In this document: in pieces, positions 9,835-20,700 of the stretch
How the letters are laid out: each line of letters begins with the position of its first letter
Position numbering within the stretch: the stretch's first letter is position 1
NCBI GenBank assembly: GCA_032871835.1
Contig: CM065297.1
Location: forward strand, 2,668,501 to 2,732,500
Source: Dipteronia dyeriana
Taxonomy: Eukaryota; Streptophyta; Magnoliopsida; Sapindales; Sapindaceae
Direction: 5' to 3'
DNA length: 64,000 nt
Translations under genes and position numbers: made by a program
Notes under the pieces: model-generated
Seen by the model: the letters and a program-made list of their open reading frames with translations, nothing else
What the model was told of the DNA's origin: nothing
Database searches by the model: none

Positions 9835-10240
9835 GCGAACAAGCTTTTCAAGCATTGAAAAAATACCTATCAACCCCTCCACTGCTGGTTAAGCCAAGTC
9901 TTGGAGAAGAGCTTCAAATATACTTGGTTGTTTCAAAAACAGCCGTAAGTAGGGCCTTGGTCAATGAATGCGAGGATAGGGTCGAGCGACCTATCTACTA
10001 CGTAAGTCACGATCTAACCAAGCCTGAAAAGAACTATATACTGTTGGAGAAGCTCGTTTATGCCTTGGTGACCTCGGCAAGGAAGCTTCGTCCCTACTTC
10101 CATGCTCATTCAATAGCAGTGGTGACGGACCAACCCCTTCATTAATTCTTACAAAGGCCGGATGTTTCCGGAAGGCTGGTTTTATGGGTCCTGGAGCTTA
10201 CCCAGTTTGATTAAAGGTACAAACCTAGGACCGCAATAAA
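9835..10240 (+). pseudogene. pol: RNase H (first, Ty3-type) region, element A
   Basis: 9,855-10,145 keeps the RT connection and RNase H N-terminus: LVKPSLGEELQIYLVVS, then RPIYYVSHDLTKPEKNY and VTDQPLH. A stop (TAA) at about 10,142 sits where related copies read Gln (LRQFLQ in E at about 30,838). The remainder, LELTQFD..YKP, continues past another stop. In this family RNase H removes the RNA template strand. Confidence 0.8.
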
Positions 10241-10800
10241 AGCTCAGGCAATAGCAGACTTTGTAGCAGAGCTCTTAATACCTTTAGGCCAAGCAACCCC
10301 CATGGTAACAGATGTAACCCCTGAGAGGATTCCAGAATCTGACAACTGGCTGGAAGGTTACGAGTAGTGGACCTTCTACATAAATGGAGCTTCCAAGCAA
10401 GCTGGGGGAGGAGCGGGTATAGTCCTTATCTACCCAGAAGGAACTGAGTGTTGCCACTGTTTTAGATTTGAATTTAAAGTCACGAACAATGAGGCAGAGT
10501 ACGAAGCCCTTCTAGCGGGAATAAGAGCAGCCATAGAGCTCGGGGTTGATTACCTGAATGTTAAGACCGACTTTTCACTCGTAGTCGACCAAGTCTCCAG
10601 GGATTATCAGGCAAAAGGGGATAATATGATCGCTTACCTTAAATTGGTTCAACAACTCAAGAGCAGATTTAAAGGATTCAAAATCGAGCAGATACCTCGA
10701 CAACTGAATCATCGAGTAAGCAGATACCTCGACAGCTGAATCATCGAGCTGACGTACTTGCCAAGATAGCTGCATTTGGTGGCCAGACCTTCCCTATACC
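10241..10800 (+). pseudogene. pol: Second, archaeal-type RNase H (aRNH), element A
   Basis: Hallmark of the Tat lineage. The frame shows GASKQAGGGAGIVL, NNEAEYEALLAGIRAA and LVVDQVSRDYQAKGDN. The first catalytic Asp, in YTDGAS of element E, reads YINGAS here (Asp to Asn). A 32-bp tandem duplication at 10,687-10,750 shifts the frame just before the last catalytic Asp, and a TAG lies near 10,365. It is non-functional. Confidence 0.88.
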
Positions 10801-12082
10801 TAGCACGATGACAGGTAAGGAAGCTTATACATTGGATCGACAACCGTTCTGGATGGATCCAATAGTGAAATATCTATAGGATGGGAAACTTCTCGGGGAG
10901 CTCGATCAAGCTAGGAGAGTAAAAAGGCTCTCGGTCCAATATTTATTGGTGGATGGGAATCTATACCGGAGGGGAAGATCCCTTCCCCTGCTTCGATATC
11001 TACACCCTGAAGACGCCAAGTGGGCTTTGAGAGAGGTTCACTCCGGGGAATTCGGGAACCACATTGGTGGGGAGGCTTTGGCATATCAGGTTCTCAGCAT
11101 GGGATATTATTGGCCAACCATCCATATAGACGTGAAAACCTTTATGCAAGCCTGAGAGGCATGCCAGAAGGCCGTAAATTTGAGTCACTTCCCTCCAGAG
11201 CGGTTGTCGTCCCTTAGCTCGCCATACCTCTTTGCTCTGTGGGGAGTCGACTTGATAAGACCACTTTCTACCGCTCCGGGTCAGGCCAAGCATGCTATCG
11301 TGGTAATTGATTATTTCACAAGATGGGTCGAAGCCGAACCGCTCTCCGATATCAGAAGAAAATATAACAAGGTTCATCAAGACTAATGTAGTTTGCAGGT
11401 TTGGAACCCCTCTTTCCATTATAGCTGACCTCGGAGAACAATTCGATAATGGTCGATTCAAAGATTTTTATGAAGGCTTGGGAATCGACCTTCGGTTTGC
11501 TTTGGTAGCCCACCCCTAGACCAACGGTCTGGTGGAATCCATGAACAAAATCATTAAGAAGTTGTTGAAGAATAAACTACAGCAGAAGAAAGGCCGATGG
11601 GCAGAAGAGCTTCCCGAGGTTCTATAGGCTTACTGGACTACAAGGAGAACAACTACCGGGGAAACGCCTTACTCGTTAGCCTTCGGGGTTGAAGCAGTTC
11701 TACCTTTCGAGCACAAATTGACCTCCTTTAGAGTCCAACAGTTTGAACAAGGAAGCAATGAAAGTAAGCTCCGAGTTAGATTGGACCCCTGGAAGATAAA
11801 CAAGATTGAATAGTTGAGAATGTAGCAGTCTACCAGAGCAGGATTGCTAGGTATTTCAACAGGAGGGAAAAGACCCGAAACTTCAAAGAAGGGGACCTAG
11901 TTCTCAGGAAAGTAACGTTGAATACCAGAAAGAGGTTAGATGGGGTCCTAGGGCCCAACTGGGAAGGAATATACCTAGTAAAAATGGTGATCCGTAATGG
12001 GGCATACAAACTCGAGGATATGAATGGCTGACTCATCGATTATACTTGGAATGCAGATCACTTAAGAAAATTCTTCCCTTGA
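10801..12082 (+). pseudogene. pol: Integrase, element A
   Basis: HHCC zinc domain at about 10,946-11,170 (EVHSGEFGNH, then a TGA just before the CxxC). The core follows, with ALWGVDLI (first Asp), IIADLGEQFDN (second Asp) and TNGLVES (Glu). It then continues as the TTRRTTTGETPYSL block and the C-terminal RK-rich tail, ending with TGA at 12,080-12,082. A frame change near 11,345 and stops at about 11,154, 11,517, 11,626 and 11,810 disable it. Integrase would insert the cDNA with 5-bp duplications, as seen for A itself. Confidence 0.88.
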
Positions 12083-12239
12083 ACAGGGGACTCATGAAAA
12101 GGCTGTCCTAACTTAGTTTTTTTTTATCTCCGACAATAATGTACTCCATCCTTCGTATCAATAAAGCCCTTTTTTTCTTATTTTTCTCCATCTTTAACTA
12201 TATTCTACAATGATTTGGGTATACGTGGAAAATTCGACA
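12083..12239 (+). other. 3' UTR of element A, proximal part
   Basis: Non-coding, T-rich, with an AATAAA at about 12,158. It matches 2,177-2,282 joined to 1,230-1,284 in element B, which shows where the solo LTR entered B. Confidence 0.6.
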
Positions 12240-12766
12240 TTATCACCCCAAGACCAGGGGTAGGCCAGGGGAAGTCCTCTCGCCACTCCTGATGCCTCAG
12301 CAGGGCACTACCCCCCGCCAAGAAGGGTCTAAGTATAAGAGCATAGTTGCCATCCAGATCTCAAGACCAGGAAATAGCTAGATAGCCCTTATGATGCCTT
12401 GGTCAGGCTACCACCCCCAAGAAGGGTCTGAGTGTAAGAGCATAGTTACCATCCAGATCTCGAGACCAGTAAATAGCTAGATAGCCCTCCTAATGCCTTG
12501 GTCGGGCTACCACCCCTAAGAAGAGTCTGAGTGTAAGAGCATAGTTGCTATCCAGAAATTGAGACCAGAAAATAGCTAAATAGCCCTCTTGATTCCTTGG
12601 TCGGGCTACCACCCCAAAGAGGAGTCTAAGTGTAAGAGCATAGTTGCCATCCAGATTTTGAGACCAAGAAATAGCTAGATAAGCCCTTCTGATGCCTTGG
12701 TCGGACTACCACCACCAAGAAGGATTCGAATTTAAGAGCACGGAAGCCCACCCGATCCCTAGCCTA
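12240..12766 (+). repeat. 99-bp tandem repeat array, element A 3' UTR
   Basis: At least four units (about 12,320-12,418, 12,419-12,517, 12,518-12,616, 12,617-12,716) plus degenerate ends. The consensus contains 'taagagcatagttgccatcc' and 'tagctagatagccct'. It is the same repeat as in B and E, 99 bp per unit. Confidence 0.88.
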
Positions 12767-13313
12767 AGAGAGGGCTAAACAATTATTTACTTGATGCCTC
12801 ACTCGGGCTACAACCCCTTAAAGGGGATCAAGGACGGGAGGCTCGATTTACTTAAACTCTAAATATCCCAATTATTGTTGGTTACTAATTTTCCTTGTAC
12901 ATGTGATTGTTCACTATAACAGGTCTACGATCAACAAGGGGACTATCGACTACAGACGTTGAGCTACAAGTCTTTGCAGTCAGAAAGCCCGAGCTAGCTG
13001 TCTGCTTTCACGCTTAAGTGATGTTCTTATCTTGTTATTTTTCCCAAGCTAAGTTGATTTGCAATAGAGGCTGAACCTAGAGGGAGATCAAAAAAGAAGC
13101 AAGTACATGTAAGTCAAAATATGAACCAGATCTCAATTTAAGTTTTATTAATAAATGGGGAGCCTATTCCCCAGTAAGGCTGCAGCAGACAGGGAGCCCA
13201 ACCCCTGATTCTAAGCGACAAAAAAAATGTAATGATAAATGATCAAGCACTAGTAATGATGGGATGCCCACCCCCTTTTCCGGGCATTCAAAACAAACTA
13301 CAATAAAGAGAAT
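12767..13313. other. Spacer between repeats and antisense gene, element A
   Basis: Non-coding by inspection. The block at 13,140-13,220 ('ggggagcctattccccagta') is shared with B and E. I see no gene or clear site. Confidence 0.5.
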
Positions 13314-14131
13314 TTAAACTGTGGCATTCTCCCGATACCCTCCAGCCTCCTCTTCCACCAGATGAACCTCGCCCCATTTTCCCCTTTCTAGTGGTCGCTC
13401 ATTCTGGTTAGCTGCCTCTACTGCCTCCGCCACATTCTCCTGATGAAGCTCCTTGATTGTCTGATTCTCAGCGGGGTCCTCCTCCACGACTTCATTGATC
13501 ACCGTCAAAAACCTCAGGCGGAATGGTTGCTTCAAGAAGATTGGTCACTGACTCTGGAAAAATCTTGCCCACTGCTGTCTTCTCTCCTGAAAGCACCATG
13601 GACTTGACGCTGGGAAGGTCAAAACATGAGGAGGCGGATCCGGTACTTCAAACCACTTCTCAGGTCGAAACAGAAGGAGACATCTCTGTAGCCCGAGACA
13701 TAACCTCTTCTCTGTCCCAGCCGACGATGCTGGAGAGATCAAATGGGAGGGGGGTGAGCTTCTGTAACTTGAAAGGAGGCATAGAAATACCTCTCACTAA
13801 AAGAGGTTTCCACCTCGGCCTGGAGCTTGGCAACTTGGGCTTGTTTCTCGACATCCAACTCCTAAGCCTCCCCCCTCCAGTCATCCCGCTGGTAGGCTCA
13901 TCGCTTCGACCGAAGAGTTTCCTGATCAAAGGACCGCTTCAACCTCTTATGGTCGCACTGGAGCTCAGCAAGTTGTGTTTCCATTCCCCTCTGGCTAGAG
14001 GTCATCTCCTGGACCAGGGCTTAAGCCTGCGTTAGCAATCCCATGGCTCGCTCAGCCTCAACCTCAGCCTTAGCTGTTCGGTCACAGAGAGAAGCTACCT
14101 AATATCCCATGGCTACTTGAAACTTGAAAGC

Positions 14132-14201
14132 CTACAAAGGGAATTCATGTTAGGAAATGGTAAATCAAACTACTGAATGAGGAAGTAAAAGTGACGATTA
14201 C
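14132..14201 (-). other. Predicted intron 2 of the antisense gene (A)
   Basis: GAG|GTAATCG donor and CCCTTTGTAG acceptor, 70 bases. Both flanking frames are open in phase: the ...GSAILTE end joins the AFKFQVAMG start. In element E the acceptor AG has changed to GG. Confidence 0.55.
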
Positions 14202-14720
14202 CTCGGTTAGAATGGCAGACCCTTTGGTAACCATGACGTCTACGGGCATTGAGGTCATCCTAGAAAGCCCACCACCCAGGCAGGACGCATCAAATTTCTT
14301 GAAGACCTCGTCCTGACCCGCCGAGCTCGACTGCTGGTGGGGGCAAGAGGGGAGGATCTTAGGAGTACTGTCCTCGGGATCCCTGGGAACCTGAGCTACC
14401 CAGGATGCAGCTGGATCATTAGAAGGGGATAATATGATTGGGGAAATGTCAGTTAAAGAAGGAAACCATTGATGAGGGGGGGGGGGGGGGTGTGGATGTA
14501 TCAGTGACTTAGGAAGCGGGCCCTCATCGGTTTAGAGCCTTTGTTGCCCAAAAAGCAAGAACAACCATTTTGGACTTCACCTGGGAAGGCGATGGATAAG
14601 GAACGAGTGAGGTAGCAGCCATAATGGTTGACTCCCCTTTTTTCAAAGCAGCCGATAAAGCTCACGGGGATGATCAGGAAAGAGGAGGAGGGGTCTGAGC
14701 GTGCCGGGCTTCGCGAGAAG

Positions 14721-14814
14721 CTAGAACAACAACAAACACTGTTAAGAGAGTGGTTAAGACCATCAGAACTGAACCATTCAACAACCCAAAAGCAGGATAG
14801 AGCAAGATACTTAC
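14721..14814 (-). other. Predicted intron 1 of the antisense gene (A)
   Basis: Strong donor GTAAGTAT at 14,814 and a T-rich stretch ending in TTCTAG at 14,721, 94 bases. Upstream exon sequence ends ...RISDASP and the frame continues downstream as a charged SREARHAQ stretch for about 15 codons before a TGA. Confidence 0.5.
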
Positions 14815-15935
14815 GAGGAGAAGCATCGGAGATCCGCAGACACTTGTTCACTCTGCGGGGGTCGAAGGGGTCAGCAGTTGGAAACTTTAAATTCAGATAA
14901 TTTATAGCGAGGATAGTCTTCAGCACAGCCTCAGACTCAAAGGGCAAGGAGTCCCGATCCCATGAGGGTTTGTCACTGAAACAGTAGGAACCGCGAGCTC
15001 ATGACCACCGATGAATACGGAGCTCCCCCAATCTCCCCCCGCTAGTATCCACTATTCTTTCCAAGCAGGGTCCTTCCTTGAAGCTCCAGGGATGATGAAG
15101 TTAAGCTTATTCTTGGCATTGGCATAGAATTGACCTCAAGGTGCCCCTGTCAGACTCCCGATTTGGAAGAGGAAAGCCAACTCCTCTGCACCAGGTTCCC
15201 GGGTTATTTTGCTGAGGTCGCACTGCTCCCTCCAAAGCACAAGGAAGTCGACTAGGTGCCTCCAGAAGCTAGGTGTTAGTTGGAGTGTAGCCAGTTGAAA
15301 GGCGTTGAGAGCCCGCCGAATGGTAGGATGAAGAGAGAGCCTTACCCTACTCTCGAAGGCTGCAACATGGATAGGAAGTACGTCTTTGGGTGGGCTGAAG
15401 ACATCATAATTTCTTTGGGGGACTGTGAAAGAGACGGTGTCAGGGATGCCGTATTTATTCCTAAGGCGACCAATCTACTAAGGGTCAACAGTAGAATCAG
15501 GAATGACCCTGGATTTTAAAGGAAGAGTCGTCGTTGAAAGAAACCACGCCATCGTAACCTGAACCTTCCCGACGGTGTCGACCCTATCCCCAGCATCAGA
15601 ATCCTCGTCAACTAAGTTTAGAGGGTTATCGGACTGATTCGAGAATCCAGAGCCGATGTAGAAGTTCCTACTAGATCGACGACGCTGGCAGACCTGGGAA
15701 GAGTCCTCATCACTCGGAATTCCTCGCACCCGTTTCTGAGGAACCAGGTTAGAGCCTCCAGTGCCCTCGACAAGAGCTTCGATGCTATCAGAAGAGTTTG
15801 ACATGGCTGAACGAGGAGCGCTTGAAGGTAGATGAAAGACGGTAGTGAGCTTAGAAAGAAGAACGAGCAAGAAAGAAGGAATCTAAAAATTTGAAAATTG
15901 AGAGAAAGCGTGAAGAAAGTGATAGTAAGTCCGGG

Positions 15936-15943
15936 TTTAAATA
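15936..15943 (-). promoter_or_regulatory. TATA-like box of the antisense gene (A)
   Basis: Minus-strand CTATTTAAA, about 135 bases upstream of the ATG at 15,804. Element F has CTATTTAAA (59,497-59,506) about 120 bases upstream of its homologous ATG. Shared sequence and position suggest a dedicated promoter. Confidence 0.5.
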
Positions 15944-16182
15944 GAGGTTAGGACTGTAACGACGTCGACGATATTCTCGGGAAGATCACCTAGAGCTATG
16001 GAGAGAGTCGTAGTGCAACCGTTTTTCCTCAAAGAACACACTAATTCAAATTCAATAGTGGATAATTAATGAGAAGATTTCGTTCAAAATTCTCATTAAT
16101 TGTTTTATAACAGAAAAATTTCCCAATTGAACAAGGAATCTGACTTTAACCTACCTTTGGTGTTGAAGTCAGAGGGGACTTC

Positions 16183-17440
16183 TGTTAATAGTAAAATTTA
16201 GCCAGGGGTCAAAGAGAAAATTTCCACTTTCCCGCCACAAGTCAAAACTCATAATCGACGTTCATAAAACCCGGGTAGACCATAAAGCTACCCCATATGA
16301 GTAGGGATGGCTAGCCCGGCTTCAAAACTATCAGAAAGAAAGCTAAGCACGACCAGAACGAGCCCCACATGAACACTCGAGCCTAAGCTTCTCTAGGCCA
16401 CCTATCGGGGAACCTCGGTTTCCAAGGTCGAGCTCCTCAACCACCCCGTGAAAGCAAGGGGGGTCTCCAAGCTCAAAAGACATTCAAAAGAAGCCCGACA
16501 AGCAAAGTAGGCCCCCTCCGGGTTTATACTTTCAGATGACAAACTTAACAGTAGTCTTAGACAGAAGCCCACCAACCTCTCTAGAAGCCCGTTGTCCCAG
16601 CTGGTCATGAAAGAGGAATCACACATAAATCTATACTACCCCATCTACTTCCCAGGAATGTCTACAGGGACACCTTAAGCTCCCAAGGGTCAGGGAAAAT
16701 CCATACCAAGCTTCTAAGAACAGAGTTGAAGCATGTATCTATCTCGCTCTATGAGACGACAGACAGCTAGCTCGGTGACCTCTAAGAAAGACCATGTCGC
16801 GATAACATACAAGATCATATCTATATGATAACCAACATTAAATCCGTATACATGTGAGTCAAGAGTTTGATTCCTAAAAGGAAACACACTCATTTTCGTT
16901 AACAATATCATCGTTTCCGTTATTTATTCGAGGTCAACAACTTTTGAATAAAGGATCTTGCTCGATAAGGAGAAAACGGATTCGTAGGATCGTGGTGGGA
17001 TATCAGTGAATTCAAACCTACTTGGACCAGATATAAATAGGGCCAAGCATGACACAGAATGAGGATATATGAAAAAAAGATAGAAAAAATGAAGTAGGCA
17101 AAAAACAGAAGAAGAACTACAAATAGAAGAAAAGAAAAGAAGAAGGGAAGACCTAAATTCTGTATTCAGAACACGGCCGCATTTGTTTCCACTATTCGAA
17201 AGGCACAAAGTTGCCACCTTCCTAGATCCTAGAGAGACTGTGAGCATATGAGAGAGTAATCTGTATATCAAAGCAAGTAATTAATAATAAAAGCTCCCAT
17301 TTGTATCCTTGCAATCCAGCCTCTTGTTTACCTCTAAAACAGGTCAGGTATCAACGGTACTGACCCCGGCCACCACTTCCGTGGTAGTGGTTAAGGGTGT
17401 TAGTAGAAATTTCTCATACTGAGCAAATTTTCAGTTAACA
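16183..17440 (+). repeat. 3' LTR of Tat element A
   Basis: TGTTAATAG...GTTAACA, the partner of 2,392-3,691, followed by the CTAGG duplication at 17,441. It has a TATAAATA near 17,032 and a shorter GAAAA tract. Divergence from the 5' LTR is clear by eye along the whole length. Confidence 0.92.
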
Positions 17441-17445
17441 CTAGG

Positions 17446-18475
17446 TATAACCCTTCCCAGTTTGGCCCCAGAACCCCGTCTGACCTCTTCTTGGTATTCA
17501 ATGTTGCTTTCCTGAGAACTAGGTCCCCTTCCTTAAAGTTCAGAATTTTACCCTCCTGTTAAAGTACTTGGAAGTTTTGCTATGGTAAACCACTACTTTC
17601 TCAGTTGCTCGATCCTGCATTTCTTCAAAGAGATCTAAGCTAGCTCGGAGCTTATCCTCGTTGCTTCCTGGTTCAAAATGTTGGACCTTAAAGGACGTCA
17701 GTTTATGCTCGATAGGAAGAAATGCTTCAACCCCGAAGGCTAGAGAATAAGGTGTTTCCTAGGTGGCTGTTCTTCTCGTGGTGCGGTAAGCCCAGAAGAG
17801 CTCGGAAAGCTCCTCTACCCATTTACCTTTCTTCCGCTGCAACTTATTCTTTAACAACCTCTTAGTGGTTTTATTCGTGGATCACACCAAACCATTGGTC
17901 TGGGGGTGGGATACTGAAGCAAATCTTAGGTCGATTCCCAAGCCCTCACAGAAATCCTTGAACTGGATGTTGTCAATCTGCTTACCGAGGTCGGCTATAA
18001 TGACTAGATGGGTCCCGAATCTGCAAACCACATTGTTCTTAATGAATCTTGTTGTGTTTTCTTCCGATATCTGGGATAGTGGCTTGGCTTCGACCCATCT
18101 TGTAAAAAAGTCAATTATCACGATAGCATGCTTGGTTTGACTAGGAGCAGTAGGAAGAGGTCCGATCAAGTCGACTCCCCACATAGCAAAGGGGTATGGT
18201 GAGCTAAGGGATGACAACCACTCTGGTGGGAGGTGACTCAAGTTCACGGTTTTCTAGCATGCTTTGCAAGATCGTACTAAGTTCTTTACGTCTTGATGGA
18301 TGGTTGGCCAATAGTACCCATACAGAGAACTTGGTATGCCAGAGCCTCTCCTCTAGTGTGGTTCCCACATTCCCCGGAATTGACCTCACTTAATGCCAAT
18401 TTCGAGTCTTCCGGGTGTAAACATCGAAGCAGAGGGAGGGACTTGCCCCTCCTATACAAGTAACCATCTACCAAG
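17446..18475 (-). pseudogene. pol: Integrase, element B
   Basis: Minus-strand integrase: the zinc region around 18,474-18,290 (LYRRGKSLPLLRCLHPED; GECGNH) and the core at 18,247-17,882 with AMWGVDLIGP, IIADLGKQIDN and TNGLV. It then runs on through the GETPYSLAF-like block to the tail, which is cut by element A at 17,441 and continues at 2,386. The first Asp and second Asp are readable. Several stops and a frame change near 18,286 break it. Confidence 0.88.
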
Positions 18476-19140
18476 CACTACCGGACTGAGAGCCTCTTGA
18501 TTTTCCTAGCTTGGTCAGGCTCTCTGGGAAGTCTCCATTCTTGAAGATGATTCACTATTGGGTCCACCCAGCATGGTTGCCAATCCAGGGTATAAGTCTT
18601 CTTTCCTGCCACTATATTGGGTAAGGGAATCACTTGAAAAGGGACCCCTTGAGGTATGATCTGGCCACCATTTGCAGCTATCTTGGCTAGGACATCAACC
18701 CGCCGATTCTGTTGTCGAGGTACCTGCTCGATCTTAAATCCTTCAAACTTTCTCTTAAGTTGTTGGACAAGCTTCGGGTAAGCAATCATGTTATCTCGTT
18801 TTGCCTGATAATCCCCAGAAACTTGGTTGACTATGAGCAACGAGTCATTCTTGACCTGCAGGTAATCGACCCCGAGCTCTGCGGCCACCCATATCCCGGC
18901 TAAAAGGGCTTCATGCTCTACCTCATTGTTAGTGGCTTTGAATTCAAATATGAAATAATGGCAACACTCGGCCCCTTATGGGTCAAATAAAACTATGCTC
19001 GCTCCTCTTCCAGCTTGCCCGGAGGCTCAATATGTGTAAAAGATCCATGATTTGTAGCCTTTTAGCCAGCTGCCGGATTCTAGAGTCTTCTCAAGGGCTG
19101 TGTTCGTCGTTGCGGAGGTCGCTTGGCCCGAGGGCATTAA
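18476..19140 (-). pseudogene. pol: Archaeal-type RNase H (aRNH), element B
   Basis: 18,888-18,478 carries AAELGVDYLQVKNDSLLIVNQ, GFKIEQVPRQQNRR and VLAKIAANGG. The N-terminal motif near 19,040 reads YTY followed by a stop where E has YTDG, so the first catalytic Asp is lost and the frame is broken. A Tat hallmark, equivalent to 10,241-10,800 and 31,070-31,450. Confidence 0.85.
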
Positions 19141-19502
19141 GAGCTCTACTACAAAGTCTGCCATAGCCTGGGCTTTATTGTGGTTCTGGGCTTATACCTT
19201 AAATCAAACTGGGTGAGTTCTAGGGCTCATAAGACCAATCTTTCAGATACATCCGGCCTTTGTAAAAAATGGTGGAGAGGTTGGTCGGTCACTACCGCCA
19301 CTGAATGAGCCTGAAAGTAGGGGCAGAGCTTATTTTTCACGGTCACCAAGGCATAAGTGAGCTTCTTCAAAAGGGTATAGTTGTTCTCGGTCTTGGTTAG
19401 AGCATGGCTTACGTAGTAGACAGGTCGCTGGACCCTATCTCTACATTCCTTGACCAAGGCCCTACTTACGGCGGTTTCTGAAACAACCAAGTATATTTGA
19501 AG
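19141..19502 (-). pseudogene. pol: RNase H (Ty3-type), element B
   Basis: 19,490-19,227 encodes VVSETAVSRALVKE, RPVYYVSHALTKTENNYTLL and VTDQPLHHFLQRPDVSERLVL, the RT-connection and RNase H module between the RT thumb and the aRNH linker. It begins after an in-frame stop where other copies read EELQIYL. Confidence 0.8.
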
Positions 19503-20700
19503 CTATTTTCCAGGGCTTGGCTTAACCAGTAGTTGAGGGCTTGACAGGTATTTTTTCAAGGCTTGAAAAGCTTGTTCACTCTCCTGGTCCAATTTCATGT
19601 TTCTTCCCTGCTTAATGGCTTTGAAGAACGGGAGACACTTATCAGTAGATCGAAAAATGAACCTGTTGAGCGCTGCTACCTGTCCGATCAAGATTTGAAC
19701 ATGTTTTAGCGACGTATGGGACTCTAGATCCAGGATTGCCTTAATCTTTTTCGGGTTAGCCTTTATGCCTCTCTCGTAGACCATGAAACCTAGAAACTTT
19801 CCCGTGGCCACTTTAAAGGCGCACTTGGAAAGGTTCAATCTCGTCTGGTTCTCTCTTAATATTATGAAGGTTTTAAGGAGGTCATCCAGATGGCCTTCCG
19901 AGGTTGATGACTTGGTGATCATGTCGTCGATATACACTTCCATTGACCTTCCAATTTCGGTTTTGAACAGCCGATTGACTAACCGTTGATAGTAGCTCCT
20001 GCATTTTTAACCCCGAAAGACATTACCTTGTAGCAATATGGACCCTGTCCGGTGATGAAACTGATCTTTCCTGGTCGGTGGGGTGCATCATAATTTGATT
20101 ATACATTGAAAATATGTCCATGAAGCTCAGAAGCTTGTTTCCAGAGGTGAAATCGACTAGCTGATCAATTTTTGGTAGAGGAAAACTATCTTACTCGCAT
20201 GCCCGATTGAGGTTGGTATAATCGATGCACATGCGCCACTTTGGATTGGCCTTTGTGACCATAACCACGTTGGCGATCCATTCGGGGTAGCGTGCATCTC
20301 TGATGAAGCCCGCTTGGGTCAATTTATCTACTTCCTCTTGAACAGCAACATTCCTTTCGACGTTGAAGTGACGCCTTTTATGTTTGATAGGTTTGAAGGT
20401 CCGATCCACTGCCAATCGATGAGCTTCTTAAGTCATCGGGATCCCAGGCATTTCGTCATGACTCTAGAAGAAGATGTTATTGAACTCTTTAAGGAGCCCG
20501 ATCAGGCCCTTCTTCATCCCTGGCTCAAGGGTGGCTCTAACTTTGACAACTTTACAGGATGGCCGCTGGCCCACTCCCTTATTCGGATGGGAACCTCTTC
20601 CAGCTTATTCACTGGATGGTCGCTGGCCCACTCCCTTCTCTGCTCCTCCTCATCTGGCACTACAGGTCATCCTCGGGGCAATTTATAGGCCTTACATCTT
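19503..20700 (-). pseudogene. pol: Reverse transcriptase, element B
   Basis: 20,415-20,191 shows the RT N-terminus: a LTQAGFIRDARYPEW stretch and KWRMCIDYTNLN. A stop follows, then SFPLPKIDQLVDFTSGNKLLSFMD. The catalytic box, YIDDM, starts 19,943-19,503, which carries the thumb (LKHVQILIGQVAALNRF). Several frame changes lie around 20,000-20,100, where FGLKNAG-type sequence is scrambled. The linker with the protease is at 20,420-20,700. Confidence 0.85.

Larger units (their letters stand above)
13314..15804 (-). pseudogene. Antisense extra gene of Tat element A (spliced, decayed)
   Basis: Runs opposite to pol, starting at the ATG at 15,804 (MSNSSDSIEALVEG). First an acidic leader, then about 15,480-14,940 a domain with FESRV..LHP..RRALN.FQL, QLTPSFWRHLVDFLVLWRE, FLFQIGS and WILAGGDWGSS. 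This resembles the Pfam 'putative gypsy type transposon' family (PF04195). A GTAAGTAT donor at 14,814 and TTCTAG acceptor at 14,721 define a likely intron. A second intron is 14,201-14,132. Exon 3 is a coiled coil (AFKFQVAMG, VEAERAMGLL, ELQCDHKRLKRSFDQE) with an acidic tail ending at 13,314. Double stops near 15,480 and others show decay. It matches B (1-283), E (33,858-34,735) and F (59,624-60,453). Function is unknown; antisense extra ORFs are known in the Tat lineage, for example in Grande. Confidence 0.75.
2392..17440 (+). mobile_element. Tat-lineage Ty3/gypsy element A, complete ends, internally deleted
   Basis: Both LTRs are present (2,392-3,691 and 16,183-17,440), flanked by a perfect CTAGG duplication at 2,387-2,391 and 17,441-17,445. 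It is inserted head-on into element B. Order: LTR, primer site, first codons of gag, a truncated SIRE-like copia, RT, RNase H, second RNase H, integrase, 99-bp repeats, antisense gene, LTR. The rest of gag and all of protease are missing at the junction near 8,748. The LTRs differ by roughly one base in ten by eye, so the insertion is old. Multiple stops and frameshifts make it dead. Confidence 0.92.

Noticed and set aside
12240..12766. CRISPR-like array
   Set aside because: Units are contiguous 99-bp tandem repeats without unique spacers, in a plant retrotransposon 3' UTR.
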